51,024 nucleotides of DNA from Algoriphagus yeomjeoni (GTDB taxonomy: Bacteria; Bacteroidota; Bacteroidia; Cytophagales; Cyclobacteriaceae). The notes beneath the pieces were generated by a model that saw only the letters and a list, made by a program, of their open reading frames with translations, had not been told where the DNA came from and did not search any database. Shown in pieces: positions 8,810 through 17,774 of this stretch. The first letter of the stretch is position 1; each line of letters starts with the position of its first letter. Location: contig NZ_QLLK01000004.1 in the NCBI RefSeq assembly GCF_003259505.1, positions 385,717-436,740 of the forward strand, given 5' to 3'. Position numbers and translations under genes: made by a program.

Positions 8810-8964
8810 AGAAGCTTAAAAACAAATGCCTTGCCATTAACAAAAAAATAATTTTGAGCCCTATTCCTAGTAAAATCTGCAATTCTCATTCTGGTATGCA
8901 AACAGATTAAATAGTATTTCAAACTACAAATTATTGGATTTTGAAAAAGTATTAATATTTAATT

Positions 8965-8997
8965 AAATACTGTTTTCAAGTTTTCAAAACAGTATTT
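8965..8997 (-). terminator. Hairpin downstream of the Wzi-like gene
   Basis: A perfect 12-bp stem AAATACTGTTTT / AAAACAGTATTT with a 9-base loop, about 90 bases past the stop of the Wzi-like gene on the minus strand. The sequence after it is A+T-rich but not a clean U-run, so it is a probable, not certain, end of the long capsule operon. Confidence 0.45.
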
Positions 8998-9088
8998 ATA
9001 AATCCATTTTTCATCAAATTGTTTATAAAAAGGGCATTTTTTTCCACAATTGCACACACTTTCAAATGATTGAAAATTAAGTTACTAC

Positions 9089-10759
9089 TCAATCCTTTCC
9101 TTTATTCCAAAAATAAATCAAGCTAGTCTGTGCCAAGAAAGAAGTCATGTTCTCCCCTACCGGAAAGTCGGGCGTACTTGCTGGGTCGAGCTGCCATTGG
9201 TAGTTGCGGGCATGGATAATCTGCAATTTGGAGCTAAGCAATAAATTGCCCCACTTCTTATCAAATAGGAAGCCTATTGAGAGGTCTATCCAGGGTTTGC
9301 GATCCGATTGTTGGCCAAATGCCCGGTAATAAAAGTCTTGCTGATTAGCGAGTCGTTCTACGAGAATTCCCATTTTGTCCATCTTCTCTACTATTGAAAA
9401 TTCCAAAGTTTGGACATTAGATCCCATCCCAATTCCAACGCCCAAGGGAATTCCATCATTCACGAATCCGCGAGCGACACCATGTGTATGCCAAGAATAC
9501 TCGCCTCCCAATCCAGCATATCTAAGGTATCGGTTTACTGATTCTTGCTGATGAGTAATTTCTCCCCTGACTTGCAAAAAACGATTCTCACTTGACAGGG
9601 GGACTATTTTTATAAAACCCAATAGAAAGGCACGTGCATGCTCAGGAGAAATGATAAAATCTCTCCAATTAAATGCATGGTCTCTCCTACCATATTCCCC
9701 ATAAAGCTCACCTTTGTACTTTTTGGAAACAATGCGAAAGAAAACTGTAGCACTTTGGTCTCTACCCAATGCATCAAACTCCACAGAAGTCCCATTTTCA
9801 TCAAACAAAGATTCTTTTTGGAAAGGATCAAAGATTGGGAAATAACTCCCAAAATCATTTTGCATCATAGTGCTGTACTGCTGAAAAGTACGTGACAATC
9901 CTACTGATATTCCACTAAGCCACTTTGGGCTGTAGGAGATAGTCATTGCATTCAGATATCTCCAATCATCCTTCAATGGTTTGAAAAACCGATCATTTAA
10001 TGTTTGATTCTGTAATGGAGCAATTCCTGAATTAACGAGCTTTCCTACAATAATTTGCCCTTCGAAACTACCCATAAATGTTTTTGCAGGCTTTGTTGTA
10101 TTAAAAGTCAAATGAGGAAATCCTCTTGCATTATTTGAAAAAGTAAGTGAGTTAAACTGCCCAGGTCCCCACCAGATATTCTGTGTGGCTCCTCCTATTT
10201 CAAAGGCTCCAAATTGAAAAGTGATTTTGGATTGACCCAACCAGGCTTTCCCAAAGGTTTTGGTGCCAAATCGCTCAGGATGATCTCCAACATTCAAGGT
10301 ATGGAAGCGATCAAAGATGGCCTTATCAGGAAGATTCACTCCAAACCCTTGGAATGCATTATTGGAAGCCCATAGCAACTCAGGCTGGAATTGAATGCTG
10401 ATAAACTTATACTTTAAATTAAAACCAGTGGAAACATATTGCTGAACACCCACATTCGGAATCATCCCATAGCCTCCTCCTCCATAAGGCCTTGCAGTAT
10501 TAAATCTAACGGTACTGATTAGGGGTATAAGAGAATAACTAATTTCCTGATTCAGGATTTTATAAACCTCTTGATGACCGTAATCTTGAAATAAGCCTGA
10601 GTTTTGAATGGGACGGAGATTAAAAGAAACAGTACAAGAATCAGACATCAACTGATTAATTCTAGCTCTTTCCTCCAAAACAGGCAATCCCGCCGGTATG
10701 ACCTGTGCGGGAAGAAGATGAACCAAAAACAGAAATAGAATGACGAATAAACTTCTCAA
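9089..10759 (-). CDS. Wzi-family capsule assembly outer-membrane protein
   Basis: Secreted protein with an N-terminal signal peptide (about residues 1-19, hydrophobic core VILFLFLVHLL, cleavage after PAQ). The mature 535 or so residues alternate polar and aromatic/hydrophobic positions, as in a beta-barrel, and contain NIWWGPGQFNSL, typical of Wzi-like proteins (WWGPG-type motif). In Escherichia coli Wzi is an outer-membrane lectin that anchors capsule to the cell surface; the longer Bacteroidota form is assumed to do the same. The start is TTG at 10759: no ATG exists until after the signal peptide, and the stop of the upstream gene overlaps by 4 bases (TTGA), suggesting coupling. It is the last gene of the long polysaccharide operon. 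Confidence 0.85.
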   Translation of the reverse strand: MRSLFVILFLFLVHLLPAQVIPAGLPVLEERARINQLMSDSCTVSFNLRPIQNSGLFQDYGHQEVYKILNQEISYSLIPLISTVRFNTARPYGGGGYGMIPNVGVQQYVSTGFNLKYKFISIQFQPELLWASNNAFQGFGVNLPDKAIFDRFHTLNVGDHPERFGTKTFGKAWLGQSKITFQFGAFEIGGATQNIWWGPGQFNSLTFSNNARGFPHLTFNTTKPAKTFMGSFEGQIIVGKLVNSGIAPLQNQTLNDRFFKPLKDDWRYLNAMTISYSPKWLSGISVGLSRTFQQYSTMMQNDFGSYFPIFDPFQKESLFDENGTSVEFDALGRDQSATVFFRIVSKKYKGELYGEYGRRDHAFNWRDFIISPEHARAFLLGFIKIVPLSSENRFLQVRGEITHQQESVNRYLRYAGLGGEYSWHTHGVARGFVNDGIPLGVGIGMGSNVQTLEFSIVEKMDKMGILVERLANQQDFYYRAFGQQSDRKPWIDLSIGFLFDKKWGNLLLSSKLQIIHARNYQWQLDPASTPDFPVGENMTSFLAQTSLIYFWNKGKD

Positions 10760-11511
10760 AACAACCTAGGGATAAATTCAAATAATTTCTTGAAATATCG
10801 GGAATACAACCAGAAATAATTGGTTTTAAGTCCATTTTCTCTGCAAGCTCTGAGATCCTCTTGATTAATAATCCAATTACTCTTCCAAGATTTAGTACTA
10901 AGCCCACCAGTTCGCATTTTCATTAAATCTATGGGAAGATAATAATAGCTAAGTTTGTGTTTAAAAAGAAAACGTACTAATAATTCAAAGTCGGCTGCAA
11001 TTTTATAATCAGTCTTATACAAACCATACTTTTCAAAATTCTTTCGATAAGTAAAGAATGTAGGATGGGCAGGCATTATACCGTTTTTGAATTTTGAAAG
11101 CGCAAATCTTTTGGAACTATAGTAGCGAACGGTTTTATGGAGATTTGAAGGATCTACAAATTCTACATCTGCATAAACGCAGTCCATTTTTGAAGATTGA
11201 AATGCTTCAACAATCATAGAAATAGCATCTGGGCGATGGTAAAAATCATCTGAATTAATAATTCCGACTATATCGCCAGAGGCCATTTTCAAACCCTTAT
11301 TCATTGCATCGTACAAGCCCCTATCTGGCTCAGATATCCACTTGCTTATACAATGATTATTATTTTTTATGATTGAAATAGTTTCATCCTTAGAATTAGC
11401 ATCCACAACGATGTATTCTATATCTGGGTAATCCTGCAGCCACACGCTATTTATAGTATCCTGTAAGGTAGCGTCAGAATTATATGTGACTGTGATTAAA
11501 CTAACTTTCAA
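10756..11511 (-). CDS. Family 2 glycosyltransferase
   Basis: GT-A fold glycosyltransferase of 251 residues that adds one sugar to the lipid-linked repeat unit at the cytoplasmic membrane face. The N-terminus SLITVTYNSD, the nucleotide-binding VVDANSKDET, the ISEPDRGLYDAMNKG segment and the metal-binding INSDDFYHRPDA (about residue 86) resemble the WcaA-type group. ATG is absent; the conserved N-terminus begins exactly at a TTG codon at 11511. It overlaps the Wzi-like gene by 4 bases. A 160-base A+T-rich gap separates it from the epimerase gene upstream. Donor and acceptor are unknown. Confidence 0.88.
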   Translation of the reverse strand: MKVSLITVTYNSDATLQDTINSVWLQDYPDIEYIVVDANSKDETISIIKNNNHCISKWISEPDRGLYDAMNKGLKMASGDIVGIINSDDFYHRPDAISMIVEAFQSSKMDCVYADVEFVDPSNLHKTVRYYSSKRFALSKFKNGIMPAHPTFFTYRKNFEKYGLYKTDYKIAADFELLVRFLFKHKLSYYYLPIDLMKMRTGGLSTKSWKSNWIINQEDLRACRENGLKTNYFWLYSRYFKKLFEFIPRLF

Positions 11512-11671
11512 ATTGTACTAAATTTAAATATATTAAGAAAATATGTAATTAGGATGATAATTAACTATTAAAATTTAAGTTTATAACATTAGATAAAATT
11601 CAATAAATATCAGATTTAAGAAATTGCTTCCAAATTTATGCTCTTTTAAAAAAAATTATATCTTTAGTAAG

Positions 11672-12631
11672 TTAATTTGTGCTTATCCAGTCGAGAGTTT
11701 TTGCTATTCCTTCTTTTCGGGAAACGGGGAGATTAGGAGCAACTTTTTGGGTTGACTTCATGTCAATAATATTATCAGTCGTCATGTTTTTAAGTCTAAA
11801 AGATGTCATGGGGAATGAAATACCAAACCCCTTAAGAAAATCTCCAGTTTTAGCCAAAAATGTCAGTACAGAAAAAGGCAGTTTGTGTACCTTATTCCCC
11901 AATGCATCTCCTACTTCATTAGCCCAATCCTCAAGACTATATGGATTATAATCTCCTAGGTAAAATAGCTTCTTATCAATATCATCCTTTTCGGCGAAAA
12001 GAATAGTGTTGATCTGATATACTACATTGTCGACAAAACCATAGGTTTTCGTGCAACTACGATCACCAATATGAAAATATTTTTTTTCAATCAATAAATC
12101 AAAAAAATTGCGGTAAGGTTCACCAAACCAAGGACCCCAAATAGAAGTAGGTCTTAATATAGCCCACTCATATGATAGTGAGGCATTTCGAACCAAGGTC
12201 TCAGTAAATACTTTACTCTCACCATAAATCGTCGAAGGATTATAATCACATTCATGTTTAGGCTGATAACCTAATTTACACACAAGCATTGATGACGTAA
12301 AAAGTACTTTTTGAATGTTTTGACATTCCTCACATGCTTGAAGGAGATTGGAAACCCCTATTGTGTTTGAATCATAATCTTTAATAGTGGTTCCACTAAG
12401 GTCGGTTCTTGCGGCCAAGTGAACCACATGGCTAGGATTAAAGTCTTTGAATACTTTATTCAGTTCCGTCTCATTTCGAATATCTAGTTTCTTCCAAAAC
12501 GGTTTATGCCCTTCTATCTTAGGCTCAAACAGATCGATATTAATCACTTCGAAATCATTTTGTCTGGAGAGATAATATTCCATAAGGTTTGTACCAATAA
12601 AGCCGCTTCCGCCAGTAATTATTAATTTCAT
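11672..12631 (-). CDS. NAD-dependent epimerase/dehydratase (extended SDR)
   Basis: Extended short-chain dehydrogenase acting on a nucleotide sugar. It shows GGSGFIGTN at residues 7-15, VVHLAARTD near 73, the serine in TSSMLV, and YGESK as the catalytic YxxxK, then RPTSIWGPW. The 319 residues are the usual size. It is not close enough to GalE, RmlB or Fcl for me to name a product; it may make a 4-epimer or a deoxy sugar for this glycan. I chose the ATG at 12631; a TTG directly before it is less likely. The surrounding DNA is much richer in A+T than the flanks of the locus. Confidence 0.85.
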   Translation of the reverse strand: MKLIITGGSGFIGTNLMEYYLSRQNDFEVINIDLFEPKIEGHKPFWKKLDIRNETELNKVFKDFNPSHVVHLAARTDLSGTTIKDYDSNTIGVSNLLQACEECQNIQKVLFTSSMLVCKLGYQPKHECDYNPSTIYGESKVFTETLVRNASLSYEWAILRPTSIWGPWFGEPYRNFFDLLIEKKYFHIGDRSCTKTYGFVDNVVYQINTILFAEKDDIDKKLFYLGDYNPYSLEDWANEVGDALGNKVHKLPFSVLTFLAKTGDFLKGFGISFPMTSFRLKNMTTDNIIDMKSTQKVAPNLPVSRKEGIAKTLDWISTN

Positions 12632-12657
12632 CAAATTCTCGAATAAATTTAAATATA

Positions 12658-13692
12658 TTAAAGAATGCTTTTAAACAAATTAAAATATTTATCACCCATA
12701 ATATCATTAGTATAATTATTACAGTATTTAAAAAAAATATTATCCGACAATGAATCTTTTCTCTCATACGCCGACTTTATTGCCAAAGTAAGATCTAACT
12801 TATCATCTAAATCAAAAAAAACAACTTCCTCATTAGAAAAAAATTCATTAAATATCGGAATATTCGAACAAACTGTCGGTTTTTTATATTGTGCAGATTC
12901 TAGAAGGGCTAAGGGGAAACCCTCAGAATATGATGTCATCATGTAAATATCAACAAAAGAAAGGAATCTATGTGCTTCTGGTTGATGCCCAAAAAACAAA
13001 CACCTATCACTCACATTTCTTTGTGTTGCCAGTAATTCCAAATTAGTTCGTTCTGGACCATCTCCAATGATAATCAAAAAAAACTGTGATAAATCAGGCA
13101 AAACATCTATTATTTGATGAACCCCCTTTATGCGAGATAAATTAGCAAGAACTCCTAAACAAATTAATCCTTTTTCTTTATTATTTTTAATTGATAAATC
13201 TACAGAAGAACTACAATTTATATCAACAGTTCTTCCATTATGTATAACACCTAATCTCTTAAAATTATAATTATTCTCCAATTCCCGTTTAGCATAGTTA
13301 GATAGACATACAACATAATCATGAGACTTTAAAAATTGAATCCAAAAAAATGTAAAAAAATAAGCTATAAAATTATTATAATAATCTTTTAAAACTTTCT
13401 TAATATCGTTATGCAAAGTGGAAATGCAATAAGTATTAATTCTTTTACGATGAAGCCAAATGTAAAAATTTGGACGTAACATATGAGAATGAATTATATC
13501 GTAAGAATTAAAATCTATTTTCTCATATATACTAATTCTATATGTGTTGCAAGGAAAGACTAAATCAACATATTCATCAAAATAAAACACATCCACAATG
13601 CATTTTTTATTAATAAAATATTTGATAATATTCTTTGCAACCTGAATTGGTGCTTTATCTTTTAAGGACGGGAGTATTACGGCAATTTTCAT
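12658..13692 (-). CDS. Family 4-type (GT-B) glycosyltransferase
   Basis: Glycosyltransferase group 1 protein of 344 residues, predicted to be cytoplasmic and membrane-associated. The N-terminal acceptor domain begins MKIAVILPSLKDKAP and contains DIIHSHMLRPNFY. The C-terminal donor domain has VLANLSRIKGVHQIIDVL, IIGDGPERTNLE, VSDRCLFFGHQ and the E-x7-E motif in SYSEGFPLALLESAQ. It begins inside the polymerase gene with a 38-base overlap, yet the conserved N-terminus starts exactly at this ATG, so the overlap looks real. It adds one sugar to the repeat unit; donor unknown. Confidence 0.88.
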   Translation of the reverse strand: MKIAVILPSLKDKAPIQVAKNIIKYFINKKCIVDVFYFDEYVDLVFPCNTYRISIYEKIDFNSYDIIHSHMLRPNFYIWLHRKRINTYCISTLHNDIKKVLKDYYNNFIAYFFTFFWIQFLKSHDYVVCLSNYAKRELENNYNFKRLGVIHNGRTVDINCSSSVDLSIKNNKEKGLICLGVLANLSRIKGVHQIIDVLPDLSQFFLIIIGDGPERTNLELLATQRNVSDRCLFFGHQPEAHRFLSFVDIYMMTSYSEGFPLALLESAQYKKPTVCSNIPIFNEFFSNEEVVFFDLDDKLDLTLAIKSAYERKDSLSDNIFFKYCNNYTNDIMGDKYFNLFKSIL

Positions 13693-14878
13693 AACAAAGA
13701 TCTAAATAAAATACTACTAAGAAAAAAGTTGAATAGTACATAGCATTAGGAAGTAATAATAGCTGAAAGAACAATAAAATGAAAAGTACTTTAATTTTTA
13801 AAAACTTACTTCTTTTCCATATTACAAATAATAAATATACAGGCCATATAACATAAATACCATATTCGACAAACATAAATATAATAGAGTTGTGAGGATA
13901 GTGCCGAGCCTTAATATCAGTTTTCCACTTAGATTCAAAATAGATAGCTCCAGGAGGAATAATAAAATTTCTTCCAGAGGCTGCTACTAATCCAGATTTT
14001 AGGGATTCCATTCTTTCATTTGAGCTTGCTTCTGCTCGAGTTTTACCCAAATCATCGAAAAACCTATTGAACAAGGTTTCAGAGTTATCTTGAATGTTAG
14101 TTTCAAATTCTATTTGATTGGACAGTACTGCAGACATTAAGAAAAACACAATAAAAAGAGCTGTAAATAAATGTTTATTAATTAATAGACTTTTGAAATC
14201 AAAATTATCTAAAATCAAATCTACAAGAATAATAATTAACAATATGAGACCCATCCTTGAACCAGATTGATTTATTAAATAAGCAGTAAACAAAAAATAT
14301 ACCCACTTAAAAACTTTCTCTCTACTAGTCCTTATATAAATAAATAAATATGTTGCAAGAGCACCAGCAAAGGAGTTGGCATCAATATAAGTACCAGCAA
14401 AACGAACATTTGTTAAATTTTCTGTAGAATCGTTCATTATTAACTGAGAAAATAGATTGTTATTATAATACTCAAAAAGCGAAATACCAATTATAACAAC
14501 TAATATAGATACTAGCCATTTGATAATTGAATCAAATAACAACACAATATTATGTTGATATAAACCATATGTCCAAACAAAAAATGATGTGTACCATATT
14601 ACTCTTATAAGATTGTTAAAATTAGGACTATAGTTAGAATACAAAAACGTTAAAAAAAAGAATATTAAAGACATGATAATAAAACTAATAGCCAATTTAA
14701 AGAATAAAAAATTATAGATTTTTGAGGAAAATCTACTAAAAGAAAATAAAAGTGTAACTAGTACCAAGGATACCAAAACAACATCTTTTGACAATCCAAT
14801 CAAAGGAGAAAAATAATATAAATTACCTAGTATAAATAGCCCGATCAGAAAATTAATAATTAATTCTATTTGTTTCAT
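13655..14878 (-). CDS. Wzy-like O-antigen polymerase/ligase
   Basis: Very hydrophobic 407-residue protein with about ten to twelve membrane segments and one large polar loop (about residues 260-330) carrying NERMESLKSGL and RHYPHNSIIFMFVEYG. The PHN (HN) motif before a membrane helix is typical of the O-antigen ligase/polymerase (Wzy_C-like) superfamily. In a locus that also has a Wzx flippase this is the best candidate for the polymerase that joins repeat units on the periplasmic face. Sequence conservation in Wzy is always low, so the call rests on topology, the loop motif and context. The ATG is at 14878; A+T content is very high. Confidence 0.8.
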   Translation of the reverse strand: MKQIELIINFLIGLFILGNLYYFSPLIGLSKDVVLVSLVLVTLLFSFSRFSSKIYNFLFFKLAISFIIMSLIFFFLTFLYSNYSPNFNNLIRVIWYTSFFVWTYGLYQHNIVLLFDSIIKWLVSILVVIIGISLFEYYNNNLFSQLIMNDSTENLTNVRFAGTYIDANSFAGALATYLFIYIRTSREKVFKWVYFLFTAYLINQSGSRMGLILLIIILVDLILDNFDFKSLLINKHLFTALFIVFFLMSAVLSNQIEFETNIQDNSETLFNRFFDDLGKTRAEASSNERMESLKSGLVAASGRNFIIPPGAIYFESKWKTDIKARHYPHNSIIFMFVEYGIYVIWPVYLLFVIWKRSKFLKIKVLFILLFFQLLLLPNAMYYSTFFLVVFYLDLCYENCRNTPVLKR

Positions 14879-14912
14879 ATTTTTTCAAGAAGCCATTACA
14901 CTTTTAATAAGA

Positions 14913-16007
14913 TTAAATATTAAAAATATTAGAATAATGTATTTTTACGATTGATGACCAACTATAATTATTATTAATATATTCTCTATTTGACTGTCCC
15001 ATTTTTTCTAATTCTAAGTCACTCTTGTTCAACATCTCTATCAAGCTGGATTTTAGCGATAACTGAGTATTACTAACTATTACACTATATCGATTATAAT
15101 CTAAAAAACCTGATAATGATTCTATGGTACAAACTATTGGTAAACTAGAGGCCATAGCCTGAAGAATTTTATTCTTCATTCCACTGCCGCTCAATAATGG
15201 TGAAAAATAAATTTTAGATTGAGCCAAATAAATTTCAACCTTATCTACTTCACCAGTTACTACAATATTTAATTTAAAATTATTTGCATATTTTTTCATT
15301 AAAGAACTTGGATTTCTACCGACAAAGCAAACCTTAATATACGGAAATAGTTTTTTAATATCTTCAAAAATTTCTATTAGAAAAAATTCTGCAGCTTCCT
15401 TATTTGGGAAAAAATTAAAATTTCCACTAAAGACCAAATCAAATTTTTTAGTGGTACTACCAAAACTCCGTGACAAATTATAACCAATAGGAATTTGAAT
15501 TCCCCTTCCATTTGTTCTTCCCTTAGTATATTCAACATCTAAATCACTTACAAAAATTATATTTTTAAATTTTCTATAAAGAAATGATTCTTCAATGATA
15601 AATTTAAAAAATAATAATTTAGAAAATACATCTTTTCTTTTACTTCGATAAAAGGCTTGAGAATCAGCTGCATATAGTATTTTATTATCACTACCAATAA
15701 CGTTTTGATAATAACCTGAATTAAAATCACAAAATAATACAGGAGTACTATTTTCATATTTATTAATAAGAAAAGGAAAAATTGGAAATAAATATTTACT
15801 ATATCCAATTTCAAAAATAAGTTCATCAACGTGTTTTTCAAATTCATTTTCTTCCCAATTCCCCATTTGCTTACCAAAAAAAATATAACGGATATGAACT
15901 GAATATTGATCTTTTAAAGATTGAATGATATGAAAAATGTTCTCTGTAAAACCATCTTTATCTGGTGGAAATGGGATACGAGTTGAAACAAAAGTTAATT
16001 TAGTCAT
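14913..16007 (-). CDS. GT-B glycosyltransferase (group 1 type)
   Basis: Protein of 364 residues with a group 1 glycosyltransferase donor domain: DLVFSGNFNFFPNKEAAEFF near residue 180, VCFVGRNPSSLMKKY, and SPLLSGSGMKNKILQAMASSLPIVCT, a typical sugar-nucleotide-binding stretch. The N-terminal STRIPFPPDKDGF is common in group 1 enzymes that begin with a STRxPxPPxxG-like phrase. It likely adds one sugar to the repeat unit at the inner membrane. ATG start at 16007, with a 7-base gap after the acetyltransferase gene. Donor and linkage are unknown. Confidence 0.85.
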   Translation of the reverse strand: MTKLTFVSTRIPFPPDKDGFTENIFHIIQSLKDQYSVHIRYIFFGKQMGNWEENEFEKHVDELIFEIGYSKYLFPIFPFLINKYENSTPVLFCDFNSGYYQNVIGSDNKILYAADSQAFYRSKRKDVFSKLLFFKFIIEESFLYRKFKNIIFVSDLDVEYTKGRTNGRGIQIPIGYNLSRSFGSTTKKFDLVFSGNFNFFPNKEAAEFFLIEIFEDIKKLFPYIKVCFVGRNPSSLMKKYANNFKLNIVVTGEVDKVEIYLAQSKIYFSPLLSGSGMKNKILQAMASSLPIVCTIESLSGFLDYNRYSVIVSNTQLSLKSSLIEMLNKSDLELEKMGQSNREYINNNYSWSSIVKIHYSNIFNI

Positions 16008-16014
16008 ATGATTC

Positions 16015-16512
16015 TTAAGTATTTAAAATTTTCGCGGGGCAACCGGCAACAATAACATTTGATGGGAAATTTTTTGTAACAACACTATTAGCACCAATTA
16101 CAACATTATCGCCTATTTTAATACCCTGATTTATAAACACATTTGCTCCAATCCAACAATTATCCCCAATTACAATATTGCCATTATTGAATCCAACAAT
16201 TTCTTTATTATTAACAATATCAAGAGGATTTCTATTTGAAGTATAAATTCTTACATTGTGGCTAATACTACAATTATTTCCAATAGTAACCTTTTGGCCT
16301 TCAACTGATGCAATTGCAGAACGATTTCCTATATAGCTATTTTTTCCAATAGAGATCTTGCCTTCGCCATAAAACTCAATATCTACACCATTAAATTTGA
16401 ATGTCTTATCTATATCATACTTATCAAAATATGTTTGATAACGTAACCAGAAAAATGTTAAACGTAAAATATTAAAGAAAACATAAGTTTTGTGAGTAAG
16501 AAATTCTATCAT
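16015..16512 (-). CDS. Left-handed beta-helix (hexapeptide repeat) acetyltransferase
   Basis: 165-residue protein with several turns of the hexapeptide repeat, such as IGKNSYIG, IGNNCSISHNVRI, IGDNCWIGANVFI and IGDNVVIGANSVV, ending in VAGCPAKIL. This is the WcaF / maltose O-acetyltransferase type, which uses acetyl-CoA to O-acetylate a sugar, here probably the capsule repeat unit or a lipid-linked intermediate. The His in ISHNV is the likely catalytic base. It lacks the N-terminal nucleotide-sugar-binding domain of PglD, so I do not think it completes the bacillosamine pathway. Its ATG overlaps the stop of the flippase gene (ATGA). Confidence 0.85.
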   Translation of the reverse strand: MIEFLTHKTYVFFNILRLTFFWLRYQTYFDKYDIDKTFKFNGVDIEFYGEGKISIGKNSYIGNRSAIASVEGQKVTIGNNCSISHNVRIYTSNRNPLDIVNNKEIVGFNNGNIVIGDNCWIGANVFINQGIKIGDNVVIGANSVVTKNFPSNVIVAGCPAKILNT

Positions 16513-17774
16513 GTATTAATTTTTCTAAAATTCATAATCTGAACTATTCTCAATTTTGAGAAAATTATAATAAGTATTAATTTAACAAATTCTTGAATAA
16601 TTATCGCTATACCTATTCCCTCAATAGAAAATTCAGGGACTAAAAGATGGATTAAAATAAGAAAAATTCCTAATGAGAATAATTCAATCTTAGTGTAAAG
16701 AAATGTATTGTTATTGAAAAAAATATAAATCATAGGGAAGTAGTATAAAATTCTAAAAAAATAAGAGAAAAGAAAAATTCTCATCAGGGACAAAGATTCT
16801 AGGTATTCATGAGTAGTAAATAAAAGGATAATACTTTTTGCAAAAATTACAGTAATTAAGATAGCCACCAAAAGTCCAATAATTATAAAATTATTTTGAT
16901 AGGTTATACTACTTATATTATTTTCCCTAAGTTTATTATATATGAATGGTTGATAAGTAAGAATAAGTGATTGAAACAAAAAATCAGGAATTAATAAACC
17001 TAAATTTCTACCAATATGATAAATACCTAATTCTCTCAAAGAAACATTCTGAGAAAGGTAACTAAAAGTATATATCATAACTAATGAAAAAATAATAGAA
17101 GAGATAGCCAAAGGATATCCAAAACGAATAGCTTCAACCCAATATTTAATTTTAAATTTTGAAAAAGAGCGTATAAAAATATAACAAAAAATTAAAAGAT
17201 ATGGAATAAAACCTCCTAGTAATTTACCTAAAGCTCCTAATTCATATTTAGTAATAAAAATAAGGGATAAAGTAATACTTAAAAGAACGTATACCACAGT
17301 AACTAGAATAAATTTTCTTGATAAATTAAGAACTCTTAAATAACTTTGAAAAAGTGCATAGGAAGTTGAAAATGAAGCTGTTAAAATTGCGATTGTAAGA
17401 TATGGAAAAAAAGCTACATTATCAAAAAGGGAAATACCAAAAATAAAATTGAGAAATAAAAAAAAAACAAAGAGAATAAGGGACCAAGATAAAGAAAATA
17501 AAATTACACTAAATAGATACTGTCTTTTTTCATTTTCACTATATTCTGCATATTGTTTTAGAACTGCCTGCTGAGTACCAAGCCTAAAAATTGCTGTTGA
17601 AAAATCTTGAACTGAATTACTCGCACTTAAAACACCATAATCAGATTGGGTAAGCAAACGAGTAAATATAGGTAACGTAATAGCATTTATCCCTTGAACG
17701 ATAAAAGTGCCACTGGCGAAAAGTAAAGAATTTTTGTATCTCTGAAATATTGTTAGGAGTTGATTTTTAATCAT
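16509..17774 (-). CDS. Wzx-like oligosaccharide flippase
   Basis: Polysaccharide biosynthesis protein of the MOP superfamily, 421 residues, with about twelve to fourteen hydrophobic helices spread along its whole length. The N-terminus holds FIVQGINAITLPIFTRLLT followed by SDYGVLSA, the typical first-helix signature of Wzx/RfbX proteins. It should flip the undecaprenyl-linked repeat unit across the inner membrane. It overlaps the putative transferase gene upstream by 8 bases and the acetyltransferase gene downstream by 4, so it is within one translationally coupled run. Very A+T-rich. Confidence 0.9.
   Translation of the reverse strand: MIKNQLLTIFQRYKNSLLFASGTFIVQGINAITLPIFTRLLTQSDYGVLSASNSVQDFSTAIFRLGTQQAVLKQYAEYSENEKRQYLFSVILFSLSWSLILFVFFLFLNFIFGISLFDNVAFFPYLTIAILTASFSTSYALFQSYLRVLNLSRKFILVTVVYVLLSITLSLIFITKYELGALGKLLGGFIPYLLIFCYIFIRSFSKFKIKYWVEAIRFGYPLAISSIIFSLVMIYTFSYLSQNVSLRELGIYHIGRNLGLLIPDFLFQSLILTYQPFIYNKLRENNISSITYQNNFIIIGLLVAILITVIFAKSIILLFTTHEYLESLSLMRIFLFSYFFRILYYFPMIYIFFNNNTFLYTKIELFSLGIFLILIHLLVPEFSIEGIGIAIIIQEFVKLILIIIFSKLRIVQIMNFRKINT

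Noticed and set aside
16015..16512. Hexapeptide acetyltransferase as the missing PglD
   Set aside because: It lacks the N-terminal nucleotide-sugar-binding domain of PglD and belongs by motif and position to the O-acetyltransferase type of the Wzx/Wzy block.
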